A stretch of 48,128 nt of DNA from an uncultured Verrucomicrobiales bacterium (GCA_905478925.1 CAJQKQ010000034.1:1-48128); one strand, 5' to 3'. Shown: positions 31,821 through 40,638, numbered from the stretch's first letter. Program-made: numbers and translations. The notes: generated from the letters alone by a model not told the origin.

Positions 31821-31976
31821 CGCCGCAGGCTTTGGACTGCTGGGATTCTTTATTCCCAGCTCTCGGTGTGGGTGTTGATTGCCCGGAGCGGGTGGGAGTT
31901 ATCTGCGTTTCCCGTTTGGACGCATTTTCCCTGAAAGCTGCGGATGAGAACCGCAGCAGTCCAGAGCCTCCGGCGG
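31821..31976. repeat. Inverted repeat with CTTTGGACTGCTG arms (MITE-like)
   Basis: CGCCGCAGGCTTTGGACTGC at 31821-31840 and the following GGATTC block are inverted at 31931-31976 (complement of AGTCCAGAGCCTCCGGCGG). About 46-bp arms with mismatches. The 31435-32046 gap contains only this, the repeat before it and a hairpin at 31998-32027. Confidence 0.6.
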
Positions 31977-31997
31977 TTTGAGAAGAAGCGAGATGAA

Positions 31998-32027
31998 CCT
32001 TTGCCGCCGGTGTGGCGGCGGAAAAGG
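31998..32027 (-). terminator. Hairpin downstream of putA
   Basis: GCCGCC-GGTGT-GGCGGC with flanking CCTTT / AAAAGG, 20 nt beyond the putA stop. A stable stem, but no U tract on the minus strand, so termination is uncertain. Confidence 0.4.
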
Positions 32028-32046
32028 TATACCCGTTAACCTAAGC

Positions 32047-35000
32047 TCACGGCTTGGCGACGATGTTCCCGTAGCGGTGGAGGGTCTCGCTGATTGCTTG
32101 TTCGCGGTACCAGACGGGGAACTCAAGTCGTGCGTTCCAGATCACGGAGCCGTCGGCCAGCCGCATGCCGGCGTGGTTCGCGGCAGCGCGCAGCTCGGCG
32201 CTGGCACCGGGTGCCCGCAGCAGATCCTTGGTCTTGGAGCTCGATGGGAATCTTTTCAGTAGCTCATCCGTCGACTCGACCAAGATCTCTATCCCCAGGC
32301 CTGCCATCCAGTCCCGGCGGTTTCCGCATGAAAGCTCATAGGGCGTGCGGGTGGCCTCGGCGGTGAGGATCAGCCGTGCGGCATCGAGATCGCCGAGCTC
32401 CGCGTCGATGCGAACCATGACTCTCCGGAATTTCCGGTAGCGGAAGACATTGGCCTCGCAAGCCAGGCCGCTGGGATCGTGCTCGACATCGAATTCTTTG
32501 TTTTTCCAGAACGCGTCGCTTCGGGCGAAGGCCGCGAGCGCGTCGCGTTCGGCGGGAAGCGCCGCCTGGAGCTTCTGCAGCAGCGGGTTGTCGGATTCGG
32601 CTGCTTTGACTGGCAGAACGACATTTTTCCAGGTGGCGAACTGGGCGACGTAGTTCGGTCCCCCGGCCTTGGCGCCCGGGCCGAAGTAGGATCGCTTCCA
32701 ACCACCGAAAGGTTGCCGCTGGACGATGGCACCCGTGATCGGGCGGTTTACATAGCCGTTGCCGACCTCGACCCGGTCTTTCCAGATTGTGGTCTCACGA
32801 TCGTCGAGCGAATGGATTCCGCCGGTGAGCCCGAATTCCGAATCGTTCTGGATGCGGATCGCGTCATCGAGGTCGTTCGCCCGGACCACGCCGAGCACCG
32901 GGCCGAAGCATTCGGTGCGGTGGAACCAGCTTCCCGAGGAAACGCCGAGCTTGATTCCCGGCGACCACAGGCATGGATTGCCATCGATCATTTCCGGCTT
33001 CAGCAGCCACTCCTCGCCGGCATCGAGGCTCATTTGTGCGCGCCTCAAGGCCTCGCTGGGAACGCGGATGATGGGAGTGGAAAACGATGAAAAATCCCAT
33101 GACGAGCCGACCACCAGCGAGGCCGCCGCGTCGCGCAGCTGCCTGCGGAAACCGGGGCTGTCATAGAGCTCCGCCTCGACGATGGCCAGGGACGCGGCCG
33201 AACATTTCTGACCCGAGTGGCCGAACGCGCTTTTGACCAGATCTTTGACCGCCTGATCAAGATCCGCCGCGGCCATGATGATGAGCGCGTTCTTGCCGCT
33301 GGTTTCGGCGAAAAGATGCAGCTCAGGCTTCCATTCCAGGAACATTTTGGCGGTTTCGACACCGCCGGTCAGCACGACCGCGCCGATGCGTTCGTCGGTG
33401 ACCAGGGAGCGCCCCAGATCATTGTCCGGGCAAGGCAGGAACTGCAGCACATCGCGCGGAACCCCGGCGCGCCAGAGCACTTGAGCCATCACCCACGCGG
33501 TCAGCACGGTCTCGGGCGCGGGCTTGAGGATCACGGTGTTTCCCGCCACCAGGGCGGCCAGCACGCTTCCGCAGGGGATGGCGAAGGGGAAATTCCACGG
33601 CGGGGTGACCAGCACCGTCCCCAAAGGCTGCAGCTCCGCGCCGTCGCCATCAATACTGCGTGCGTAGTAATTGGCGAAATCGATGGCTTCGGAAAGTTCT
33701 GTATCGCCCTCCATTACGCTTTTTCCGGCATCCATCGTCATGGTGGCGATCGCCTCGCCACGGATCTTGGCGATCTCGACCGCCACCTTGCGTAGGATTT
33801 CCGCCCGCGCTGCGAAGCCACGCGCCACCCAATCCGGGCGAGCCTCTACCGCGCAAACCAGAGTCCGCTCGATCTGTTCGGCTCCGGCCATGGCGTGGGT
33901 GTAGGAGATTTTTCCGGGTCGAGAGGGGTCTTCCGCGGTCGCATCGCTATAGCCCGGCTCTTCCTGGCCGGCGATGACCAGCGGCACTTTGGGAACCTCG
34001 GAATCACGGAACGTATCGACTTGCTCTCGCGCCCAGAGGGAATTCACCCGCAGCGACCAATCCGTATCTGCCGCGTTTTGAAACGCAGCATCCGCCGACA
34101 TCACCTCGAAAGTTTCTGTGCTGCGGACATTCTTTCTGGCCGATTCCGAGCGCACGCTGTCCTTTTTCTCGCAGGCGGCGAGGAAGCGCTTCTTCTGATC
34201 CTCCCAGGCGGCGTTGCCCTCTTCGATCGCGAAGATATCGTGGAGGAAATTCTCTTTCGAAGTGTTTTCATCTAACCTCCGCACCAGGTAGGCGATGGCG
34301 GTGTGGAAGTCATCGTGCAGGACGATGGGGGCGTAGAGCAATAGATCGGAAGCCGCCTCGCGCACCGCCCGCGCCTGATGGTTCGCCATGCCCTCGAGCA
34401 TCTCGAACTCGATCCTGTCGGCCACGCCCTGCCGCTCCCGCAGCAAAAGCGCGTACGCGATATCGAAGAGATTGTGGCTCGCCACGCCGAGCTTGACCGT
34501 CGCCGCGTTTCGCGGCTCGCAACCCTCATGCAGCATCCGTTTGAAATTTGCATCGGTCTCGACCTTGCTGGCGTAGGGAGCGAGTTCCCAATCGTGGAGT
34601 TCGGCATCCACGGATTCCATCGCGAGGTTCGCGCCTTTGACGATGCGGATCTTGATCCCGGCACCACCTTTCGCCTTCCGTTCCAACGCCCATTCGTTGA
34701 GCTGCTTCTGGAAAATCCAGGAGTCCGGAAGATATGCCTGGAGCACGATTCCGGCCTCCAGTTCCAGAAACTCTGGCTCGTCGAGAAGCTGGCGGAAGAC
34801 ATCACAGGTCAGGCGTAGATCCCGGTATTCCTCCATGTCGAGATTGATGAATTTCGGCGCGCCGTCTGCGGGATTCGCGATCGCCGCCCGGTAAAGCCGC
34901 CGCAGCCGGGATTTGATTTCCTCTACGGTTTCCACATAGGCGATGAGATGGATCTGGCTGTATATTGAGGAAATTTTCACCGAGACATAGATGATGTCGG

Positions 35001-35562
35001 GATCGGCGATGCGTTCCAGGATTGCTTGGATCCGTTTCTCCGCCTCGCCCTCTCCCAGGATCGCCTCGCCGAGTTGATTGAGATTCATCCGCATGCCGTC
35101 CGCGCGCCGCTTCCTGATCAAGGGTTTGAGCTTCTTCTCCTCGGCGGGTAGGATGACGGATGAACTTTCATTTCGCATCGCGCCGGTGACCGCTGGCATC
35201 ACCAGCCCGGGAAAGAACGCGGAGGCGATCGCTCCGACAAGCATCGCGGCTCGTTCTGGCAGTGGCAGATACTCCGGCACTCCGTATCCACTGACCAGAT
35301 GGCGGAACTGCGACGCGGAGCGCGATGCAGAGGGCGGACGGAAAACCTGATCCGCGATGGCCAGGGTGAAGGCCTTTCCTGGCGCGTCATCCATCATCCG
35401 CGCTAGCTTCGTGCCCTGCCGCTTCTCCGACCAGGTCTCGATCTTCCGGCTGGCACTGAGTAGCTCGGCGGCAAGCTCCACCGCGACCTCGGCAAGCAGG
35501 GCGTCGTCCTCTGGCTGAGCCCTGACCTTTGAAATGGCCTGGTCGATTCGCGTTTGATTCAT
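32047..35562 (-). CDS. putA: Bifunctional proline dehydrogenase / glutamate-semialdehyde dehydrogenase
   Basis: 1171 residues. The N-terminal half is the FAD proline dehydrogenase barrel (~85-440; RADGMRMNLNQLGEAILGEG, VSVKISSIYSQI, ILQAYLPDS, IRIVKGANLAMES). The second half is an aldehyde dehydrogenase (~510-1010) with VTPPWNFPFAIPCG, the general-base glutamate in AETSGKNALIIM and catalytic cysteine in FGHSGQKCSAAS, then ECFGPVLGV. The C-terminal ~160 residues extend past the ALDH core. There is no N-terminal ribbon-helix-helix, so it is not an autoregulating PutA of the E. coli type. It converts proline to glutamate with internal transfer of P5C. Transcribed alone; a truncated nagB and repeats lie upstream. 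Confidence 0.93.
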   Translation of the reverse strand: MNQTRIDQAISKVRAQPEDDALLAEVAVELAAELLSASRKIETWSEKRQGTKLARMMDDAPGKAFTLAIADQVFRPPSASRSASQFRHLVSGYGVPEYLPLPERAAMLVGAIASAFFPGLVMPAVTGAMRNESSSVILPAEEKKLKPLIRKRRADGMRMNLNQLGEAILGEGEAEKRIQAILERIADPDIIYVSVKISSIYSQIHLIAYVETVEEIKSRLRRLYRAAIANPADGAPKFINLDMEEYRDLRLTCDVFRQLLDEPEFLELEAGIVLQAYLPDSWIFQKQLNEWALERKAKGGAGIKIRIVKGANLAMESVDAELHDWELAPYASKVETDANFKRMLHEGCEPRNAATVKLGVASHNLFDIAYALLLRERQGVADRIEFEMLEGMANHQARAVREAASDLLLYAPIVLHDDFHTAIAYLVRRLDENTSKENFLHDIFAIEEGNAAWEDQKKRFLAACEKKDSVRSESARKNVRSTETFEVMSADAAFQNAADTDWSLRVNSLWAREQVDTFRDSEVPKVPLVIAGQEEPGYSDATAEDPSRPGKISYTHAMAGAEQIERTLVCAVEARPDWVARGFAARAEILRKVAVEIAKIRGEAIATMTMDAGKSVMEGDTELSEAIDFANYYARSIDGDGAELQPLGTVLVTPPWNFPFAIPCGSVLAALVAGNTVILKPAPETVLTAWVMAQVLWRAGVPRDVLQFLPCPDNDLGRSLVTDERIGAVVLTGGVETAKMFLEWKPELHLFAETSGKNALIIMAAADLDQAVKDLVKSAFGHSGQKCSAASLAIVEAELYDSPGFRRQLRDAAASLVVGSSWDFSSFSTPIIRVPSEALRRAQMSLDAGEEWLLKPEMIDGNPCLWSPGIKLGVSSGSWFHRTECFGPVLGVVRANDLDDAIRIQNDSEFGLTGGIHSLDDRETTIWKDRVEVGNGYVNRPITGAIVQRQPFGGWKRSYFGPGAKAGGPNYVAQFATWKNVVLPVKAAESDNPLLQKLQAALPAERDALAAFARSDAFWKNKEFDVEHDPSGLACEANVFRYRKFRRVMVRIDAELGDLDAARLILTAEATRTPYELSCGNRRDWMAGLGIEILVESTDELLKRFPSSSKTKDLLRAPGASAELRAAANHAGMRLADGSVIWNARLEFPVWYREQAISETLHRYGNIVAKP

Positions 35563-35762
35563 ATGAAATTTTGGTGTCCAGGTCGGCTTGAGCTGGATGG
35601 AAGTAGGGGGGCGGTTGGGCGCAACATGACAGGGAAGTGCGAGTTATCAACTGTTGTGGGGCGGGGGCTGCGGAATGGAGATTTACCGCAGAGGCGCGGA
35701 GGTCAAGGAGGGACGCGGAGGAAGGAAATTTCGATTTTCTGGTTTTGGTTTTGGAAAATGTC

Positions 35763-35925
35763 TCGCGCAAAGTCGCAAAGTCGCAGAGGCGCAAAGGCCG
35801 GAACGATGGTGGGTTTTGGAATGGGGAAGGAAATTGAGAATGAGGCAGGATGGGTTGCTAGGCCTGCTGTTTTCGCGGCTTCCTATTAAAATACTCTTCC
35901 TTTGCGCCTTTGCGGCTTTGCGCGA
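35763..35925. repeat. Inverted repeat, CGCAAAG family
   Basis: TCGCGCAAAGTCGCAAAGTC (35763-35782) and the following GCAGAGGCGCAAAGG are inverted at 35899-35925 (CTTTGCGCCTTTGCGGCTTT). A related direct copy with GAGGCGCGGAGG lies at ~35692. It occupies the place of the missing nagB 3' end; the rest of 35563-35936 holds no gene. Confidence 0.6.
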
Positions 35926-35936
35926 GCCTCTCTCCA

Positions 35937-36078
35937 TTACCGGTTCGTAGAGGGGCAGGGGAGTGCTGCCCGTTGCGAGGCCGAGTACCGCGTCGGGCTT
36001 TTCGCGGAGAAGTCCGGCGATGATACGTGCCGCGACATCTGCCGCCGCTTGTTTTGTTTGTTGAATGATAATTTCCAC
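35937..36078 (-). pseudogene. nagB: Truncated glucosamine-6-phosphate deaminase, N-terminal fragment
   Basis: From a GTG at 36078 that overlaps the PIG-L stop (TAGTG), the frame reads MEIIIQQTKQAAADVAARII, AGLLREKPDAVLGLATGSTP and LPLYEPV: the N-terminus of NagB including its phosphate loop GLATGSTP. After ~47 codons it runs into CGCAAAG-type repeat sequence. All catalytic residues downstream are lost. The pairing with a PIG-L gene recalls NagB-PIG-L fusions or pairs in other phyla. Confidence 0.7.
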
Positions 36079-36935
36079 TACGGTGTTCCGAGTTTCTGGG
36101 TGAGTTTCCGACGGACGTCGGCGTGGAAGCGATCGATTGTGTCGCAGACAAAGGCCGCGATGTCCTTCGAGTTATCGGCCACCAGCGGAGTGAGATCGAT
36201 GCCGAAGATGAGCTGGTCGGATGCGTCGGTGGAATGCGAATCGAAGAAGGTTGCGTTCGCGGAGCGGCGGCCGAGTGTCGCCAGGTCGTAGCGTTTGCCG
36301 CCGGCGATTTGTGAGTCGAAAACCCCGTTCAGCGCTGCCGCGAGCTTGTCGCGTCCGCTGACATTCATGAGCACTTTTTCTTCATCCGGCAGCCAATCGA
36401 GGGCGCGCCAGACCTCGCAGCCGATCACCTTTTTCGGTCGCTGATCCTTGCGGAGTTCGCGCATCGCCTGGAGTGCGGCGATGGTGACGCCGATGTGGGT
36501 GTCGTGCTTGTCGGCGGGATTGTGAGTGTAGACGGTTTCCGGAAGGGTGGCGGTGAGTATGGCGAGGAGATCCTCTTTCAGTCGGGCATCGTCCGGGCTT
36601 TTGACCGCGCTGCTCGGGTAATCGAGTTGGATCATCGCGCCGTATCCACCGATGAGCGCGGCGGTGTCCTGTTCCTGGCGACGGATCGCCATCATTTCGG
36701 CATCGGTGAAGTCCGCGTATGAGCCGCTGCGCGAGCTGCCTGCGCCATCGGTGCAGGTCACGCCGCCGAACCAGCGATCGTCCCTGGCAAAGCATTCCAG
36801 AATGCCATGGAAGGCCATGAACTCGAGGTCGTCCTGGTGCGCTCCGATCCCGAGATGGGTGACGCGTCGCAGCGCCTCCGCTTGGGGCTTGGTGTCCGGG
36901 ATGAAGATCGCGGCGTTGAGGCGGTGGAGATTCAT
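36078..36935 (-). CDS. PIG-L / LmbE-family deacetylase
   Basis: 285 residues from ATG 36935. The metal-binding motif GIGAHQDDLEFMAFHG (HxDD) is intact, and TDGAGSSRSG, EQDTAALIGGYGAMIQLDYP and the second metal motif NPADKHDTHIG follow. The family removes N-acetyl groups from GlcNAc-type substrates using Zn. The neighbour fragment nagB handles glucosamine-6-phosphate, so this was probably an amino-sugar catabolic pair. In the same frame translation could start further upstream, but the HxDD spacing fits the chosen start. Confidence 0.85.
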   Translation of the reverse strand: MNLHRLNAAIFIPDTKPQAEALRRVTHLGIGAHQDDLEFMAFHGILECFARDDRWFGGVTCTDGAGSSRSGSYADFTDAEMMAIRRQEQDTAALIGGYGAMIQLDYPSSAVKSPDDARLKEDLLAILTATLPETVYTHNPADKHDTHIGVTIAALQAMRELRKDQRPKKVIGCEVWRALDWLPDEEKVLMNVSGRDKLAAALNGVFDSQIAGGKRYDLATLGRRSANATFFDSHSTDASDQLIFGIDLTPLVADNSKDIAAFVCDTIDRFHADVRRKLTQKLGTP

Positions 36936-37129
36936 GGGGGCATTTCTTGAATTTTGGCAGGCTCGCGGCGGCGACCGCCTTGTCAACACGGCGGGCTCGA
37001 AGCCCGGGTCGAGGGGCGCTGGGATAGACGGATGCATGGACATGGCTCTTTGGTGATGGTCTGCAACGGCATGCGGAAGAAACCTATTCCCGTGAGGTAA
37101 ATAGGCCAAACAACGAAGTATTTGAAAAG

Positions 37130-37152
37130 CCGAATCCCTTTGGGGGAATCGG
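37130..37152. other. Imperfect hairpin upstream of PIG-L and of the CAP gene
   Basis: CCGAATCCC-TTTGG-GGGAATCGG-like stem of nine pairs with one mismatch, followed on the minus strand by CTTTTC. It lies in the divergent gap 36936-37282, which holds no gene. It may be a leader hairpin or attenuator; no known riboswitch is recognised. Confidence 0.35.
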
Positions 37153-37282
37153 ACTGCGCCGTTAGTTTTTTGAAAAAATCTAACGAATTCAGTAAATTCA
37201 ACGGATTCAGACAGGAAATTTAAATTTATCATCAAAGTTTCTTTACAACCGATATAAAAATGATTACTGTGGATTATCTCTT

Positions 37283-37849
37283 ATGAAAACCAGCCCTTAC
37301 GCAACGTTGTTTGCGGTCGCCCTAGCGGGCGCTCTCGCATCGTGTTCGTCCTCTTCACCCACTGTATCCCGTATGCCGGTGTCCTCCTCCTTCGGAAGCG
37401 ATGCCACGCTGTCCGGCAAAGTGTTCAACGAAGTCAATTCCTACCGAGTCTCGAAAGGAAAGGCCGCCCTGCAGCGACACCCCGGTCTTGATCGCCTCGC
37501 TCAGCAGCATTGCGATTACCTAGTGAAAACTGGAGGTAATTACGGCATCTATGGCAAGAGCGTCAGCCACATCGGTTTCTCAGGCAGAGCTCTTTCCGCC
37601 CGTCAATCCTACAAGATCACCAGCCTCGGGGAAAACGTAGTCTCGTCCACGAGTCGATCGCCCAAACATCTGGTTAATCTCTGGGCCGGATCCAAAACTC
37701 ATGAGCACAACATGAGCACTGATTGGGCCTGCACCGGCGTGGCCACGGCAGTCACCCCCGACGGGAAGGTGATTTCCACACAGATTTTCGGAACCGCGCC
37801 GAGTTCGTCCCACTTGTCCCTCAAGAAGCGTTTCAACCGCGATTGGTAA
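37283..37849 (+). CDS. CAP/SCP-domain lipoprotein
   Basis: 188 residues. The signal peptide ends in lipobox LASC followed by a serine run. The CAP domain is seen as VFNEVNSYRVSKGKAALQRH - LDRLAQQHCDYL, the SLGENVVSS strand and LWAGSKTHEHNMSTDWACTG. The H-E-H cluster and GEN motif match the family metal site. Bacterial CAP proteins are secreted or envelope proteins of unsettled function. It lies 3 nt before rnhB. Confidence 0.87.
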   Translation: MKTSPYATLFAVALAGALASCSSSSPTVSRMPVSSSFGSDATLSGKVFNEVNSYRVSKGKAALQRHPGLDRLAQQHCDYLVKTGGNYGIYGKSVSHIGFSGRALSARQSYKITSLGENVVSSTSRSPKHLVNLWAGSKTHEHNMSTDWACTGVATAVTPDGKVISTQIFGTAPSSSHLSLKKRFNRDW

Positions 37850-37852
37850 TAC

Positions 37853-38491
37853 GTGCCTGATTTCGCCTACGAAGATGACCTTGCAGTCCGTGGTTTCGTT
37901 CGGATTGCGGGTGTCGACGAGGCGGGCAGAGGGCCTCTGGCGGGACCGGTTGCAGCCGCGGCGGTCATCCTCCCGAGGTCCTTTTGTTGCCCGTTTATCA
38001 ACGATTCCAAGAAGCTCACCAAGAAGCGCCGCGAACTCCTTTATGAGGAGATCACGGGCAATCCCGCCGTCGTCTGGGCGGTGGAAATGGTCGGCCCGGA
38101 GGAGATCGATGAGATCAACATCCTTCGCGCAACGCACCGAGCGATGGGCTTGGCGCTCGAAGCCCTGTCGGAGAAGCCGGATATTGCACTGATCGACGGG
38201 TTGCCGGTGAAAGGGCTCAGCATGCAGCATGAATCCCTCGTGAAAGGCGATGGGCTTTCCCTTTCCATTGCTGCCGCCAGTGTGATTGCGAAGGTGACAA
38301 GGGATCGTTTTATGGCGAGGATCGATCAGGAATTCCCCGAATACGGTTTTGCCAAGCACCAAGGCTATGGCACGCGGGCACATCTCGAAGCACTCACAGC
38401 CCATGGGCCTTGCCGCCATCATCGTCGCTCGTTTCAGCCGGTATCTAAACTCTCCCTACCGCCCAGGGACGGGTCCGAGCGGAGCGCGTAA
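37853..38491 (+). CDS. rnhB: Ribonuclease HII
   Basis: 212 residues from a GTG start. The active-site motif VDEAGRGPLAGPV (D22, E23), the INDSKKLTKKRRELLYEEI block, the IDGLPVK aspartate and the SVIAKVTRDRFM region are all present. It cleaves RNA in RNA-DNA hybrids and at embedded ribonucleotides. It overlaps yraN by 89 nt in another frame; rnhB-yraN is a widely conserved pair. Confidence 0.94.
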   Translation: MPDFAYEDDLAVRGFVRIAGVDEAGRGPLAGPVAAAAVILPRSFCCPFINDSKKLTKKRRELLYEEITGNPAVVWAVEMVGPEEIDEINILRATHRAMGLALEALSEKPDIALIDGLPVKGLSMQHESLVKGDGLSLSIAAASVIAKVTRDRFMARIDQEFPEYGFAKHQGYGTRAHLEALTAHGPCRHHRRSFQPVSKLSLPPRDGSERSA

Positions 38492-38864
38492 GTGGACGGG
38501 TGACTACGGGGAAAAGGTCGCCGCCGACTGGCTGCGTGTGCGGAACTGCAAGATCCTGGCTCGGAACTTCAAGGGCAGGAAGGGCGGCGAGGTTGATATC
38601 GTCGCCCGTGAGGGCAGGCAGCTGCTTTTTATCGAGGTGAAAACCCGGAAGAAGGACGCGAAAGTGCGAGGGCTGGCGGCCGTAAACCGCAAGAAGCGGT
38701 CTCTCATCGAGCGCGGTGCGAACGAATGGCTGCGCCGTCTCGGGACACGCCAGGTTGCGTGGCGTTTCGATGTGATCGAGGTGGAGGTTTCGGAGGGCGA
38801 GAAGCCCACGGTCAAGCGCATTGAGAACGTCTTTGGAAATTCCAGCGCGCCCGCAAAATGGTGA
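38403..38864 (+). CDS. yraN: YraN / UPF0102 family nuclease-like protein
   Basis: 153 residues from ATG 38403. The Holliday-junction-resolvase-like fold is visible: GDYGEKVAADWLRVRNCKIL, KGGEVDIVAREGRQLLFIEV and K-TRKK, the E-vDIVa-x-F-EVKTR core of the family. The start inside rnhB (89-nt overlap) gives an N-terminus MGLAAIIVARFSRYL. A start further downstream near WTGDYGEKVA would remove the overlap, but no ATG or GTG there is convincing. Function unproven. Confidence 0.85.
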   Translation: MGLAAIIVARFSRYLNSPYRPGTGPSGARKWTGDYGEKVAADWLRVRNCKILARNFKGRKGGEVDIVAREGRQLLFIEVKTRKKDAKVRGLAAVNRKKRSLIERGANEWLRRLGTRQVAWRFDVIEVEVSEGEKPTVKRIENVFGNSSAPAKW

Positions 38865-38924
38865 TTGCCAAGCATTCGTCTGCATGGTTGTTTCTCCGCC
38901 CGGTCGAAAGACTGTCTGTAAATT

Positions 38925-39011
38925 GCTCGCGTGGCGGAATTGGTAGACGCGCTAGATTCAGGTTCTAGTGGGGGCAACCCCGTGGAGGTTCGAGTCCTCT
39001 CGCGAGCACCA
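38925..39011 (+). tRNA. tRNA-Leu (anticodon CAG)
   Basis: Full cloverleaf: acceptor stem GCTCGCG / CGCGAGC; D arm with GGCGGAATTGGTAGACGC; anticodon stem CTAGA-TTCAGGT-TCTAG giving CAG; a long class II variable arm (GGGGGCAACCCC); T arm GAGGTTCGAGTCCTC; discriminator A and encoded CCA at 39009-39011. Confidence 0.97.
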
Positions 39012-39015
39012 ATTT

Positions 39016-39180
39016 TCATCCGGCAAGGAGGCCGGTGAATTCGGGATTCCGTTTGATGAATGTTTCGATGTAGGAGCAGGCGGGGATGATTTTCCTCCCT
39101 AGGCGTCGTGCCTCATCGAGGGCTGCCCGGGTGAGTATGGCGGCGATGCCCTGGCCGCGGAGTTCGTCCGGGACGGTAGC
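39016..39180 (-). pseudogene. GNAT N-acetyltransferase C-terminal fragment
   Basis: The frame reads ATVPDELRGQGIAAILTRAA, LDEARRLGRKIIPACSYIET, FIKRNPEFTGLL. This is the acetyl-CoA loop (R-GQGIA) and C-terminal end of small YidJ/YjdJ-type GNAT proteins. The N-terminal half is absent. Upstream sequence is instead an SHD1-type gene in another frame, so this is a chimeric junction. It lies right beside the tRNA gene. Confidence 0.65.
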
Positions 39181-39440
39181 CGGTTCCGTCCGGCCTTCAC
39201 CCATTTTTGGTCGTCTTCGCTGAGGTTTTCCATCGGTACCGCAGCTCTCTTTCCGTTCAGGAGCAACATTCTTACGGTTTCGCCGTCGAGTTTCTGGAAG
39301 TGAGCCTTGATGGTATGGCCGTCTTTATTGGTTCATGTGCGCAACTCCGCCTGAACGATTGTCGAAATCACTGTGAAAAGTGCTAGAAAACGAGCCGTTC
39401 CAAGGAGGCGGGATTGGGGTGAACTCACGGAAAATTTCAC
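39181..39440 (-). pseudogene. Secreted SHD1-like protein with a nonsense codon
   Basis: From a GTG at 39440 a signal-like N-terminus (GTARFLALFTVISTIVQAEL) runs RT-stop-TNKDGHTIKAHFQKLD and continues GETVRMLLLNGKRAAVP - ENLSEDDQKWVKAG. The word ELRTWTxxDGRTIEA is usual at the start of PVC SHD1-domain proteins, so TGA at 39335-39333 most likely replaces TGG. Past WVKAG the frame meets the GNAT fragment. Two lesions make it a pseudogene. Confidence 0.6.
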
Positions 39441-39678
39441 AACAAAAACTATTGGCGGACAGAGAATGGAGTCAAGGATTCGCTCGGTTCCTGTCGTTCG
39501 AGTGCAATGAAACTCCTGCCAGAAGTGCCTTCGATCGATGTCTCGAAACTGAAAAGCACGGAACGTATTGAGCATTGCTGTCCTGTTATTGTGGGAGCCG
39601 AAATACATGGTTGGGTCTCTCCAAAAAGCCAATCTTGGAGGCTTGCGTAAGTCACGGAGCTGGTTAGGATTTCACCCA

Positions 39679-40638
39679 ATGAAATCCAAAAATGCATCGC
39701 GCGGCCAGGCGCTGAAGCTAGCCATCCTGATCACCGCGTTTTGTCCGCTCGCACTGCGCGCCGGTGAACTTCCCTCCGTGGCACCCGCCACCGTATCCGG
39801 ATGGCATTTTGGGATTGATCCGATGGAGTTCGGAGGGGGTGCCGATGAGCGTGACAGGTTGGCTGGCGAAGTCACATATATGCACCTTTTCGATGCTGAC
39901 TACGACAGCCTCCCGGGAGAGGTGTCTGCTGATGAGTTCTCCATTTTTGCACCCATCCTTCCGCTGAGCAACGGTCGCCTCCGAGTGCTCGCATTCCTCA
40001 ACTACCGCGCGACTTCGTTCGATACATCCGTCCCGAACCTGCTTCCCGATGATACCCTCCACTCCATCCGCATGCCGATCGCTGTGATCTATGATTATTC
40101 GGACGAGTGGCTGTTTGGCGGCATGGTTATGCCCGGCCTTTCGGGTGATATGGAGAACACCGGCGACGCCTTCACCTTCTCCGCGTTTGCGGGATTCGGT
40201 TACAAGGCTAGTCCAAACCTCCGCTGGTTCGGAGGGGTGTTTTACTCCGATGGATTCGGGGACGATTTCGTAGCTCCGGGCATCGGGGTGATGTGGAACC
40301 CCACGCCCGACCTGTCGGTCAACATTCTCCCTCCCTTCGCCAACGTCAGCTGGCGTTTCCATGAGGACTATATGCTCTCGATGTTCGCGCGCTACGAGTC
40401 CCCAACATGGAATGTCGATGCCGATAACGCTGGCCCGACACGCGATGTGAACATGAGCTCCGCCCGCGTGGGGCTTCGCCTCGAGCGCCGCATGACGGAG
40501 CACCTCTGGGCACAGGTTTCGGCAGGCTATAGCTTCGGCCGTGAAATGGAGATCGAAAACCTCAGCAACAACACCCTCCAGAAGGACGACATTGATTCCA
40601 GTCCTTTTGTTCAGATTGGCCTGAGCCTGCGCTACTAA
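39679..40638 (+). CDS. Outer-membrane beta-barrel protein (DUF6268-like)
   Basis: 319 residues from ATG 39679 with a signal peptide (KLAILITAFCPLALRAG). The rest is alternating amphipathic strands with many aromatic ends, and the C-terminus FVQIGLSLRY ends in the aromatic residue typical of outer-membrane barrels. FGGGADERDRLAGEVTYMHL and MIPIAVIYDYSDEW-type segments suggest the DUF6268 group, which is a tentative match. The function may be porin-like or structural. Longer in-frame starts upstream lie in non-coding sequence. Confidence 0.75.
   Translation: MKSKNASRGQALKLAILITAFCPLALRAGELPSVAPATVSGWHFGIDPMEFGGGADERDRLAGEVTYMHLFDADYDSLPGEVSADEFSIFAPILPLSNGRLRVLAFLNYRATSFDTSVPNLLPDDTLHSIRMPIAVIYDYSDEWLFGGMVMPGLSGDMENTGDAFTFSAFAGFGYKASPNLRWFGGVFYSDGFGDDFVAPGIGVMWNPTPDLSVNILPPFANVSWRFHEDYMLSMFARYESPTWNVDADNAGPTRDVNMSSARVGLRLERRMTEHLWAQVSAGYSFGREMEIENLSNNTLQKDDIDSSPFVQIGLSLRY

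Noticed and set aside
39333..39335. TGA read as tryptophan (recoding)
   Set aside because: Every other gene in the window uses TGA as a normal stop, for example the overlapping ATGA junctions of the Bat operon; a nonsense mutation is simpler.
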